Shown: positions 27,237 through 34,722 of the stretch, piece by piece
Layout of the letters: the number at the start of each line of letters is the position of its first letter
Position numbering within the stretch: the stretch's first letter is position 1
Source: an uncultured Eubacteriales bacterium
Lineage (GTDB): Bacteria > Bacillota > Clostridia > Monoglobales > Monoglobaceae
Length of the DNA stretch: 64,000 nt
Direction of reading: 5' to 3'
NCBI GenBank assembly: GCA_958352815.1
Contig: CATWQA010000008.1
Coordinates: 1 to 64,000, forward strand
Translations under genes and position numbers: made by a program
Notes under the pieces: model-generated
Seen by the model: the letters and a program-made list of their open reading frames with translations, nothing else
What the model was told of the DNA's origin: nothing
Database searches by the model: none

Positions 27237-27272
27237 AAAGGTTGAACTTTTAAACGGGAGGGCGGACTAAGC

Positions 27273-27872
27273 TTGTTTTATTATATAGAAGGAACTCTGG
27301 TTATGAAGTCGGACAGCTTTGCCGTAATAGACTGCGGCGGCGTGGCGTACCAAATATATTCCACCCGCACGTCTGTTGAGTCGCTGGGAGAGATAGGCTC
27401 AAAGGCACGACTTTATACCTATTTAAATATAAAGACCTCATCGGACATTATGACCCTGTACGGATTTTCCACCACTGAGGAGAAAAACATGTTTGAGCTC
27501 ATACTGGGCGTCAGCGGTATCGGTGCAAAGACGGCGGCAAATCTGCTGTCAAACGTTTCCCCCTCCAAGTTTGCTCTCTGCGTTGTAACAGACGACTCGG
27601 GCTATCTGGCAAAGCACACCCCGGGCTTGGGTCCCAAGGGGGCGAAGCGGATTATTCTTGAGCTTAAGGACAAGTTTAAAGACGCGGACATAAGCGGAAT
27701 GCCCCGAGACGAAATCGAAGATATATTCTCCCCCGCAGCCGATGAGGATAACGAGGCGGTTTCCGCCTTGATTGTTCTGGGCTATTCCCGAGATGAAGCC
27801 CAAAGAGCCCTTAAAGGCGCCACGGGCACTGCGGAAGAAATGATAAAATACGGACTTAAAAACCTGCTTTAA
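27273..27872 (+). CDS. ruvA: Holliday junction branch migration protein RuvA
   Basis: RuvA (199 aa) binds four-way DNA junctions as a tetramer and loads the RuvB motor during recombinational repair. The N-terminal OB fold (MFYYIEGTLVMKSDSFAVID) and helix-hairpin-helix motifs (LILGVSGIGAKTAANLL about 72-88; HTPGLGPKGAKRIILELKDK about 107-126) are clear. The C-terminal domain III that contacts RuvB is present (LIVLGYSRDEAQRAL). It starts with TTG at 27273, 10 nt after GGGAGGGCGG. The next gene is ruvB, as in most Firmicutes. Confidence 0.95.
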   Translation: MFYYIEGTLVMKSDSFAVIDCGGVAYQIYSTRTSVESLGEIGSKARLYTYLNIKTSSDIMTLYGFSTTEEKNMFELILGVSGIGAKTAANLLSNVSPSKFALCVVTDDSGYLAKHTPGLGPKGAKRIILELKDKFKDADISGMPRDEIEDIFSPAADEDNEAVSALIVLGYSRDEAQRALKGATGTAEEMIKYGLKNLL

Positions 27873-27897
27873 ACCAATACAGAAATGAGTGAAGCAC

Positions 27898-28914
27898 ATG
27901 GCTATAATCGACAGCGGAGACGAGAGAATTGTCTCCACCAACGAGCAAAACAGCGATGTACAAATTGAATACAGCCTGCGCCCGAAAGTTTTTTCGGAAT
28001 ACATTGGGCAGACCAAGGCAAAAGAGAACCTAAAGGTATTTATCGAGGCTGCAAAAATGAGAGGCGAGCCCCTTGACCATGTTTTGCTGTACGGCCCTCC
28101 CGGGCTGGGCAAGACCACCCTTGCGGGGATTATTGCCAACGAGATGGGCGTGAATATTCGCATAACCTCGGGGCCTGCTATAGAAAAGCCCGGAGACCTG
28201 GCGGCTCTGCTCACCAATCTCTCACAGGACGACATTTTGTTCGTGGATGAGATACACCGAATGAGCAGGAGCGTTGAGGAAATTCTCTACCCTGCTATGG
28301 AGGATTACGCCCTTGACATTATTATAGGCAAGGGACCCTCGGCGCGGTCTATCAGGCTGGACTTGCCCAAGTTCACCCTAATCGGCGCCACCACAAAGGC
28401 GGGAGCCCTCACCGCTCCCCTTAGGGACAGGTTCGGCGTTATAAGCCGCCTTGAGATGTACACCACGAAGGAACTGAGAACCATAGTTGAGCGCAGCGCG
28501 GCTATTTTGGGAATTTCAATCGACAGCGGCGGCGCAGAGGAAATCGCACGGCGCTCAAGGGGAACCCCGAGAATTGCCAACAGGCTTCTGCGGCGGGTTC
28601 GGGACTTTGCCCAGCTCAGCGAGGAGGGAGTTATATCCAAAAGCCTTGCCGACCACGCTCTGAACCGAATGGAAATTGACGCGCTTGGTCTTGACGCCAT
28701 AGATAAACGAATGCTTATGACGGTTATCGACCACTACAAGGGAGGCCCCGTGGGAGTTGAAACCCTTGCCGCCACCATCGGAGAGGAGTCCGACACCATA
28801 GAGGACGTTTACGAGCCCTACCTTATGCAAATCGGGTTTATAAACAGAACCCCGAGAGGACGTGTCGTCACCCCGGCGGCGTATAAGCACTTCGGTATTC
28901 CCTACGGCGAGTAG
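27898..28914 (+). CDS. ruvB: Holliday junction branch migration ATPase RuvB
   Basis: RuvB (338 aa) is the AAA+ ring ATPase that drives branch migration with RuvA. Walker A is GPPGLGKTTLAGIIANE (about residue 66), Walker B LFVDEIHRMSR (about 115), sensor IGATTKAGALTAPLRDRFG follows, and the C-terminal winged helix ends in PRGRVVTPAAYKHFG. GTG at 27889 is also in frame. ATG at 27898 was taken, although the ribosome site (GAGTGAAG) is weak, which suggests coupling to ruvA 25 bp upstream. Normal length. Confidence 0.95.
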   Translation: MAIIDSGDERIVSTNEQNSDVQIEYSLRPKVFSEYIGQTKAKENLKVFIEAAKMRGEPLDHVLLYGPPGLGKTTLAGIIANEMGVNIRITSGPAIEKPGDLAALLTNLSQDDILFVDEIHRMSRSVEEILYPAMEDYALDIIIGKGPSARSIRLDLPKFTLIGATTKAGALTAPLRDRFGVISRLEMYTTKELRTIVERSAAILGISIDSGGAEEIARRSRGTPRIANRLLRRVRDFAQLSEEGVISKSLADHALNRMEIDALGLDAIDKRMLMTVIDHYKGGPVGVETLAATIGEESDTIEDVYEPYLMQIGFINRTPRGRVVTPAAYKHFGIPYGE

Positions 28915-28968
28915 CGGACGGTTGCCGTCTTTTCCAAGCAAATATCATTTAAAGGAGATTTTTAACAC

Positions 28969-30906
28969 ATGTGTAAAAAGGATAAATATTATATTACCAC
29001 CGCCATTGCCTATACCTCAAAAAAGCCACATATAGGCAATACCTACGAGATTATTTTGACAGACGCAATCGCCAGATTTAAGCGGTACATGGGCTATGAC
29101 GTGTGCTTCTGCACCGGTACCGACGAGCACGGCGAAAAAATTCAGGAGCTTGCGCAGCAGGAGGGCATTACTCCCAAGGAGCACGTTGACAAAATAGCCG
29201 GCGAAATCAGGGAGATTGCCGATATGCTCAACATAAGCTACGACAAGTTTATACGCACAACCGACGACTATCACGAAAAGGCAGTGCAGAAAATATTCAC
29301 CAAGCTCTATGAGCAGGGAGACATATACAAGTCTGAATACGAGGGCTGGTACTGCACGCCCTGCGAATCCTTCTGGACGGAGACCCAGCTTAAAGACGGC
29401 AAGTGCCCCGACTGCGGCAGGGAGGTTCACAAGACCAGAGAGGAGGCATACTTCTTAAAGCTCAGCAAATATCAGGACAGATTGATGAAGCATATTGAGG
29501 AGCACCCGGAGTTTATTCAGCCCGAGTCCCGCAAAAAGGAGATGATAAATAACTTCCTAAAGCCGGGGCTTCAGGACCTGTGCGTTTCCAGAACCAGCTT
29601 TGACTGGGGTATCCCCGTTGAGTTTGACCCGGGGCACGTAATCTACGTGTGGATTGACGCCCTCTCCAACTACATCACCGCTCTGGGATATTCCCCCGAC
29701 AGCAAGAGCGAGCTCTATGAAAAGTACTGGCCTGCGGACGTGCACGTTATCGGAAAGGATATTTTACGCTTCCACACCATTTACTGGCCGATTATGCTCA
29801 TGGCTCTGGGCGAGCCCCTGCCAAAGCAGGTGTTCGGGCACCCGTGGCTCCTCTTCGGCGAGGAGAAGATGTCCAAGTCAAGGGGCAACGTGATTTACGC
29901 AGACGACCTTGTTAAGCATTTCGGAGTGGACGCCGTTCGCTATTACTCTCTCCACGAAATGCCCTTTGCCCAGGACGGAAACATTACCTACGACGTGTTC
30001 ATCAGCAGGTATAATTCCGACCTTGCCAACACCCTGGGAAATTTGGTAAACAGAACCGTTTCCATGGTGAATAAGTATTTTGACGGGGTAATCCAATCGG
30101 GAGATGTCCACGGGGATTTTGACGATGACCTGAAAGGGGTTGCAAGCTGCGCTCTTGAAAAAGTGGAAAACAAGATGGAGACCCTCCACGTGGCAGACAG
30201 CCTTGACGAAATCTGGAGGATTGTCAACAGAGCCAATAAGTACATTGACGAGACCACTCCCTGGATTTTGGCGAAGAACGAGAGCGACCTGCCCCGTCTG
30301 GGAACCGTTCTTTATAACCTGATTGAAGCAATCAGGATTATTGCGTCGCTGCTGACCCCGTTCATGCCTGAAACGGCGGAAAAGATAAAGGCGCAGATTA
30401 ACGCCTCGGATTTGAGCAGCGAAAGCGCCAAAACCTTCGGCGTTACAGCTGCGGGCACAAGAGTGGGCGCTCCCGAGCCTCTGTTCTCCAGAATTGATAC
30501 GGAGAAAAAGCTGGCGGAGCTTGCCGAGGAGTTCAGCGCGGCTTCGGAAGCGGAGCCCGCAGTTGAGATTGAGCCCTTTAAGCCAAACGTTACCTTTGAC
30601 GACTTTGAAAAGCTGGACGTCAGAGTGGGCAAGGTTAAGGTCTGCGAAAAGGTTCCCAAGTCCTCAAAGCTTTTGCGCTTTGAGCTTGAATGCGGCGGCG
30701 AAACACGGCAGATACTGTCGGGCATTGCCAAGTTCTATAAGCCCGAGGACTTAGTGGGCAAAAACGTGCTGTTTATTGCCAACTTCCCCCCAAGGAAGAT
30801 GATGGGGCTTGAATCAAACGGCATGATTTTATCGGCAGAGTATAAGGACAGCCTGACTCTGCTCACCACCGCCGACGACATACAGAGCGGAGCCGTTATG
30901 GTGTAA
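28969..30906 (+). CDS. metG: Methionyl-tRNA synthetase
   Basis: MetG (645 aa) charges tRNA-Met with methionine. The class I signature is KPHIGNTYE near residue 20, and the KMSKS loop is EKMSKSRGN near 300. Four cysteines (CTPC...CPDC, about 129-150) form the zinc knuckle. The anticodon-binding helices follow, and a C-terminal EMAP/Trbp111 tRNA-binding domain (about 543-645; LDVRVGKV..CEKVPKSSKLL) completes the long form usual in Firmicutes. Start ATG after AAAGGAG. It lies 54 bp after ruvB, possibly on the same transcript. Confidence 0.96.
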   Translation: MCKKDKYYITTAIAYTSKKPHIGNTYEIILTDAIARFKRYMGYDVCFCTGTDEHGEKIQELAQQEGITPKEHVDKIAGEIREIADMLNISYDKFIRTTDDYHEKAVQKIFTKLYEQGDIYKSEYEGWYCTPCESFWTETQLKDGKCPDCGREVHKTREEAYFLKLSKYQDRLMKHIEEHPEFIQPESRKKEMINNFLKPGLQDLCVSRTSFDWGIPVEFDPGHVIYVWIDALSNYITALGYSPDSKSELYEKYWPADVHVIGKDILRFHTIYWPIMLMALGEPLPKQVFGHPWLLFGEEKMSKSRGNVIYADDLVKHFGVDAVRYYSLHEMPFAQDGNITYDVFISRYNSDLANTLGNLVNRTVSMVNKYFDGVIQSGDVHGDFDDDLKGVASCALEKVENKMETLHVADSLDEIWRIVNRANKYIDETTPWILAKNESDLPRLGTVLYNLIEAIRIIASLLTPFMPETAEKIKAQINASDLSSESAKTFGVTAAGTRVGAPEPLFSRIDTEKKLAELAEEFSAASEAEPAVEIEPFKPNVTFDDFEKLDVRVGKVKVCEKVPKSSKLLRFELECGGETRQILSGIAKFYKPEDLVGKNVLFIANFPPRKMMGLESNGMILSAEYKDSLTLLTTADDIQSGAVMV

Positions 30907-31014
30907 GAAAAAATATAATAAATTGTTTACACTTTGATAATAAAAATCTTTCTTTAGGGTGTATAATTAGTTTAAAGCGCAAGCTTATGCTAGATAAAGA
31001 ATGGAGTGAATGTT

Positions 31015-31800
31015 ATGTTTTGCGCAAACTGCGGAAAAGAGCTTAAAGACGGAGATAAATTCTGCAATGCCTGCGGAAGAATGGTGACAGGCGGCGAGAG
31101 CAACAATAATAGCGCCCCTTATGTGGACGCCGTTCCCGTTGACGGCCCCGGAGTTAAAAAGCTGTGGAGCAAAAAGCTAATCACCGCTATTTCGATTGCC
31201 GCGGCGGGAGTTGTGGTTTTCTGCCTGATTGTCGGCGCAGTTACGGCCGGAATCGGCAGGCTGACCCAAAATCATAAATACGAGTATCGCCGATTCGGAG
31301 ACGGCAATAACTACGGAAACTATGACATATACGGGGGCTACGGGGGAAATTACGGCTATCCGAGCGGCGGCTCCGACGGCGGCTCCGATAAATACGGCAG
31401 GTTCGGCAACAACTACGGCAGTTCGGAAAGCTTACCCTTTGCCGACGACCCTCTGCCAACGGACGGCAACGGCAATTCCGCTTCAAGCCCCAACTATCAG
31501 TGGCCGTCGGGAGATGGGAAATATGAGTTTTACGCCAAGTCTACCATTCCCAAATTCGAAAGCGTAACCGGCAACGCCTGCATCGGCACAGAGACAGACA
31601 GCAGCGACAACACCTATTATAAGTATTCTATGGACATGGACGCGTATAATAAGTATATTGACGCTATTGAAGACGCAGGTTACAGCCAGAGTGATTTTGA
31701 CGTTCAGGGCCGCGACTCATATGTGAGATACGAAAACGGAAATCAGTACCTGGACATATATCTTATGAACAGCGACAACCAAATAGTAATTATGGCGTAA
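31015..31800 (+). CDS. Zinc-ribbon membrane-anchored protein of unknown function
   Basis: 261 aa. The N-terminus is a zinc ribbon with two CxxC pairs (FCANCGKEL...KFCNACGRM, residues 2-22). One membrane span (AISIAAAGVVVFCLIVGAVTAG, about 55-78) and a Gly/Tyr/Asn/Asp-rich low-complexity region (about 85-160) follow, then a small folded C-terminal domain. The ribbon should be cytoplasmic and the rest external. ATG at 31015 is preferred over GTG at 31006, since GGAGTG lies just in front. Such ribbon-plus-anchor proteins are common in Clostridia and not characterised; no function is proposed. Confidence 0.75.
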   Translation: MFCANCGKELKDGDKFCNACGRMVTGGESNNNSAPYVDAVPVDGPGVKKLWSKKLITAISIAAAGVVVFCLIVGAVTAGIGRLTQNHKYEYRRFGDGNNYGNYDIYGGYGGNYGYPSGGSDGGSDKYGRFGNNYGSSESLPFADDPLPTDGNGNSASSPNYQWPSGDGKYEFYAKSTIPKFESVTGNACIGTETDSSDNTYYKYSMDMDAYNKYIDAIEDAGYSQSDFDVQGRDSYVRYENGNQYLDIYLMNSDNQIVIMA

Positions 31801-31816
31801 TTTGTCTTAAAATCTC

Positions 31817-31845
31817 TTGACAAAATGCGGAAACAGTGGTAGAGT
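31817..31845 (+). promoter_or_regulatory. Promoter of the ECF-type transporter gene
   Basis: TTGACA at 31817-31822, 17-bp spacer, TAGAGT at 31840-31845. Transcription would start near 31851, placing the paired leader 31853-31916 at the very 5' end of the mRNA. Confidence 0.75.
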
Positions 31846-31852
31846 AGGATTA

Positions 31853-31916
31853 AAGTATATTTATCTTTTTGCGGAGCGCCCCGTCATAAGGGCGGAGGCC
31901 TCCGCCCTATATACTT
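31853..31916 (+). promoter_or_regulatory. Folded 5' leader (candidate riboswitch or attenuator)
   Basis: An 8-bp closing stem (AAGTATAT 31853-31860 with ATATACTT 31909-31916) encloses TTATCTTTTT, then nested stems GCGGAG/CTCCGC (31871-31876 with 31900-31905) and CGCCC/GGGCG (31877-31881 with 31890-31894), with GAGGC as a bulge. An alternative fold is the 18-base perfect palindrome GGGCGGAGGCCTCCGCCC at 31890-31907. The two folds are mutually exclusive. I do not recognise a known riboswitch class; a ligand related to the transported substrate is an inference. Confidence 0.5.
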
Positions 31917-31941
31917 AAATTACTGTTCCGGAGGGGTTAGT

Positions 31942-32502
31942 TTGAACACTCAGCTAAAGACAAGGGATTTGGTGGTTTCCGCATTGCTTATCGCAATCGG
32001 TATTCTTATACCTATGATTTTCACCGGGCTTCCGTTCCGCATTGTTGTGGGTCCCTATTCCGCAACGCTTATGGCGCACGTTCCGATTATTATCGCAATG
32101 TTTATCTCCCCGTGGACGGCTGTTTTTACCGCCGTGGGAACCACAATCGGATTTTTCTTTACGGCGCCCTTTGTGGTCGCTGTCAGAGCCGCGTCGCACA
32201 TTGTGTTTGCCATAGTTGGCGCATATATGCTGAAAAGAGGCTCAAATCTGATTGTGACAGGTATTTCAACAGGTATTATTCATGCCGTTTTTGAGGGCAT
32301 CGTTGTTCTCATCTTCTTTGCCACAGGCGCATCAACAAGCGATACATATTCAAGCGTAGCTATGATGTGGATAACAATGGGCGGCACTCTTGCCCACCAT
32401 GTTGTGGACTTTGCAATTGCAGTGGCTGTGGGCTCAGCTCTTGCAAGAGCCCATATGATACCCAAACTTCCGCCCATGTGGGGAAGCAAGAAAATCGTAT
32501 AA
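31942..32502 (+). CDS. ECF transporter S component, possibly niacin-type
   Basis: 186 aa with about six membrane spans and no soluble domain. The pattern GPYSATLMAHVPIIIAMFISPW, TAVGTTIGFFF and VRAASHIVFAIVGAYML matches the substrate-binding S subunits of energy-coupling factor vitamin transporters; closest in my memory to the NiaX (niacin) group. The energising EcfA/EcfT parts are not in the window and are usually shared. It starts with TTG at 31942, 5 nt after GGAGGGG. It is a single-gene transcript with its own promoter, folded leader and terminator. The substrate remains uncertain. Confidence 0.7.
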   Translation: MNTQLKTRDLVVSALLIAIGILIPMIFTGLPFRIVVGPYSATLMAHVPIIIAMFISPWTAVFTAVGTTIGFFFTAPFVVAVRAASHIVFAIVGAYMLKRGSNLIVTGISTGIIHAVFEGIVVLIFFATGASTSDTYSSVAMMWITMGGTLAHHVVDFAIAVAVGSALARAHMIPKLPPMWGSKKIV

Positions 32503-32509
32503 CAAAAAG

Positions 32510-32537
32510 TTGCAGGGAGAAAATCCCTGCAATTTTT
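32510..32537 (+). terminator. Terminator of the ECF S-component gene
   Basis: TTGCAGGGA (32510-32518) pairs with TCCCTGCAA (32524-32532) around GAAAA and is followed by five T. Confidence 0.92.
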
Positions 32538-32557
32538 AAATTACCAGTATTTTGATA

Positions 32558-32607
32558 CGGGGTTTGGGGCGCAGCCCCAATCGGTTTCCCCGAAGGGGAA
32601 AACCGAC
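32558..32607 (+). repeat. R5 dispersed repeat, copy 1
   Basis: R5 combines GGGGTTTGGGGCGCAGCCCCAA with a TTTCCCC-GAA-GGGGAAA hairpin. Related copies are at 33671-33735 (-), 33852-33907 (variant, -) and 50162-50210 (-), with a fragment at about 45853. A degenerate R2 (about 32610-32690) and an R4 fragment (about 32704) follow. No gene is seen between 32538 and 32865. Confidence 0.75.
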
Positions 32608-32865
32608 CCCGCCCGGGTCTGGCGGGCGGAACGGGGCTAGGCGCCGAATATACCAATGTGCAAATACAAATTATACGGGATAAAAATCAAAATAAAATCT
32701 AATATGTGCCGCTAAAGCGGCTTGTACGGCAATCATACAAAGTATACAAATATAGAGAAAAATTTCCTGCAAAAATGTTATTGTTTACTGCAACTTTTTT
32801 TGCATAGCTGCGTCTAACGTAGTGTAAAGCAAATAAATTAATACAATAAATAAAGGAGAAGTTTT

Positions 32866-33618
32866 ATGAAGACAAACATTAACATGAAAAAGGTAATTGC
32901 GGCGCTGACTGCGTCGGGAATTTTAATGAGCGGAGCAGGCGTGTTCGCCGCAGAGGAGGTTACGCCCATTTCCGCTCCCACCACAAACGAGGTTGTTGCA
33001 ACTCCGAATCCAGAGTTTCCCTTAGAGATTACATACAACGGAGCAACTATAGTAGCGCCTGTTGTAACGGTTGACGGCGTTAAAACCGTTCCCTTAAGAC
33101 AGGTTATGGAGGGACTGAACTTCACTGTTACATGGGACGAGGCAACTCAGCAAATCCGCTGCAACAGAGGTCCGCTTGAAATCGGAATGACTGTGGGACA
33201 GGACGGATATACCGTTGCCAAGACAGCACCGATACCCATGGGCGCCGCTCCCTATCTCTACAACGGTGAGACAACCTACGTTCCCGTAGAGGTGTTTACA
33301 GACCTTCTGGGACTGCGCAGCTTTGAAGAGACTGACGGATACGTTACGATTGTTGACCCCGCACAGGTTACATTTAAGTCCTACGAAACCACTGAATTCG
33401 GCACACGCATCGTTGTTTCCGACCCCCTCCGCGGCGAGGTTGTTGTCAACATATCCGACAGCACAGCTTTAGGCAGCGAGGATATCAACTTTGAGACCAT
33501 GTCCGAGGGTCAGGAGCTGCTGGTAGGCTACGGTCTTGCCATGACAATGAGCATACCCCCTCAGACAACAGCAGTTTGTATTGACGAAGTTCTTGAATTT
33601 GTAACAGACGCAGAGTAA
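32866..33618 (+). CDS. Secreted copper-amine-oxidase-N-domain-like protein
   Basis: 250 aa with a signal peptide (MKKVIAALTASGILMSGAGV, cleavage after VFA). Residues about 55-165 match the copper amine oxidase N-terminal-like domain, with VDGVKTVPLRQVMEGLNFTVTWDE, a NGETTYVPVEVF step and GYVTI. In Clostridia this domain is a cell-wall-associated beta module, not an oxidase. The C-terminal 85 residues (TFKSYETTEFGTRIVVSD...) form a small OB-like or beta domain of unknown role. ATG follows AAAGGAGAAG. It is monocistronic with a strong terminator. Likely a surface or matrix protein; the ligand is unknown. Confidence 0.75.
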   Translation: MKTNINMKKVIAALTASGILMSGAGVFAAEEVTPISAPTTNEVVATPNPEFPLEITYNGATIVAPVVTVDGVKTVPLRQVMEGLNFTVTWDEATQQIRCNRGPLEIGMTVGQDGYTVAKTAPIPMGAAPYLYNGETTYVPVEVFTDLLGLRSFEETDGYVTIVDPAQVTFKSYETTEFGTRIVVSDPLRGEVVVNISDSTALGSEDINFETMSEGQELLVGYGLAMTMSIPPQTTAVCIDEVLEFVTDAE

Positions 33619-33646
33619 TACATTACTGCAATAATAAGACGAGCCT

Positions 33647-33676
33647 GCCCGCCCTGCGCGGCGGGCTTTCGTTTTT
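33647..33676 (+). terminator. Terminator of the secreted-protein gene
   Basis: GCCCGCC (33647-33653) pairs with GGCGGGC (33660-33666) around CTGCGC; TTTCGTTTTT follows. Confidence 0.85.
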
Positions 33677-34066
33677 CCCCTTCGGGGAAACATATCGAGG
33701 CTGCGCCCCAAACCCCTGAGGGGTTTTTCGGGAGTCCTGTATCTGTGCAGCAGGCGTGGGTGTGTTGCCAATTATCCCACATAATTCATATAATCACATT
33801 GGCATATCTATCGCCCGCCCTGTTGCGCTCGCCGCCTCCGCCCCGAGCGCAGTTCGTTCTCCCTCCGGGAGAAACGAGTTAGGGGACGTTGTCCCCTAAG
33901 ACCCCTGCAAAAAATTATCAAAACTGTTCGAACTTTCTATTACTTTCTTAAAACAAGCAACAATTTATAGCCCGCCCTGTGCGTTTGGGGAGGAGGGCGG
34001 CAAGCGCAACAGGGCGGGCGACAGGTTCACCGATGTGAGAATATAAAATTACCGGGATTATGATTA
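33671..34066. repeat. Repeat cluster: two R5 and two R2
   Basis: An R5 copy (33671-33735, minus) is followed by R2 (33780-33850), a variant R5 (33852-33907) with stems TTAGGGGAC/GTCCCCTAA and CTCCC/GGGAG replacing the usual pairs, and another R2 (33969-34060). Between 33619 and 34110 I see no gene. Confidence 0.7.
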
Positions 34067-34110
34067 AAGAAACCCAAAATCACTGAACATAAATCTATTA
34101 ACTTAATTCT

Positions 34111-34160
34111 CCCACTATTATTATAAATATTATATATATTATTATATAATTATATTATTA
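34111..34160. other. A+T-only stretch, candidate DNA unwinding element
   Basis: From 34111 to 34160 the sequence is almost exclusively A and T, with several ATTATA/TATAAT steps. It abuts the first iteron-like unit at 34160. Together with the iterons and the adjacent initiator-like gene it has the layout of an origin melting region. Confidence 0.5.
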
Positions 34161-34333
34161 TGTCAACTAATTTCAGGAGTAAACTGAACTTTTTTCAGTA
34201 CTGTACTAAACTTTTTTCAGAATGTACTCAAATATTTACAGGTTTACTACTCAACTGTTTACAGGTTTACTACTCAAATTCTTACAGGTTTACTACTCAA
34301 CTGTTTACAGGTTTACTACTCAAATATTTACAG
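34160..34333. repeat. Eight iteron-like direct repeats
   Basis: Eight units with the shared core TACTNAANTNTTTNCAG end at 34176, 34198, 34220, 34241, 34264, 34287, 34310 and 34333, a spacing of 21 to 23 bp (two helical turns). The last five units are nearly identical, sharing GTTTACTACTCAA; the first three carry ACTTTTTTCAG-like ends and are more diverged. Units are direct repeats with no unique spacers, so this is not a CRISPR array. The array ends 7 bp from the stop codon of the winged-helix gene. Confidence 0.9.
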
Positions 34334-34339
34334 TGACAA

Positions 34340-34642
34340 TTACTGTCCGTTTGCTTTTAAAATTTCCGATACGACACTATATGTATTGGTTTTCCCTGTG
34401 GATTTATCCTTTTTGATATAGCCCTTATCTATCAGGGCTTTAACGGCGTTAATAACTCCCTGATGTGATGAATTTGTCCACTGTTGGAAATACTTAAAGC
34501 TTGGGGAACATTCCTTGCCCTGAGCCTCGGAGAAGCCATAGATAATGGCATAAATCAGCAATTGTATTCCTTTCAATTTCAGGTCGTACACCATAAAGCG
34601 ATGAACTTTTACATAGCTGTTTGGTTTTATTTGGTTATTCAT
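34340..34642 (-). CDS. Short winged-helix, replication-initiator-like protein
   Basis: 100 aa. The core (VHRFMVYDLKLKGIQLLIYA, FSEAQGKECSPSFKYFQQWT, NSSHQGVINAVKALIDKGYI) is the helix-turn-helix domain that opens many Firmicutes phage and mobile-element replication proteins (the LKGxELLVYAxIYxFS family). Those proteins are usually 250-300 aa, with iterons in or next to the gene. Here only the DNA-binding domain is left, and the iteron array starts directly after the stop. ATG follows AAAGGG and a minus-strand TATAAT lies about 40 bp upstream. It may be a trimmed initiator or a stand-alone repressor of the iterons. Confidence 0.7.
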   Translation of the reverse strand: MNNQIKPNSYVKVHRFMVYDLKLKGIQLLIYAIIYGFSEAQGKECSPSFKYFQQWTNSSHQGVINAVKALIDKGYIKKDKSTGKTNTYSVVSEILKANGQ

Positions 34643-34722
34643 AGCAATTTCCCTTTCTGTGTATATTTAGCTTTGCCTATATTATACCACAGAAAAGGGT
34701 GCATAAAGTGCCAATGTTTATT

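Noticed and set aside
34160..34333. CRISPR array
   Set aside because: The units are 21-23-bp direct repeats without distinct spacers, and there are no cas genes; the layout fits iterons.
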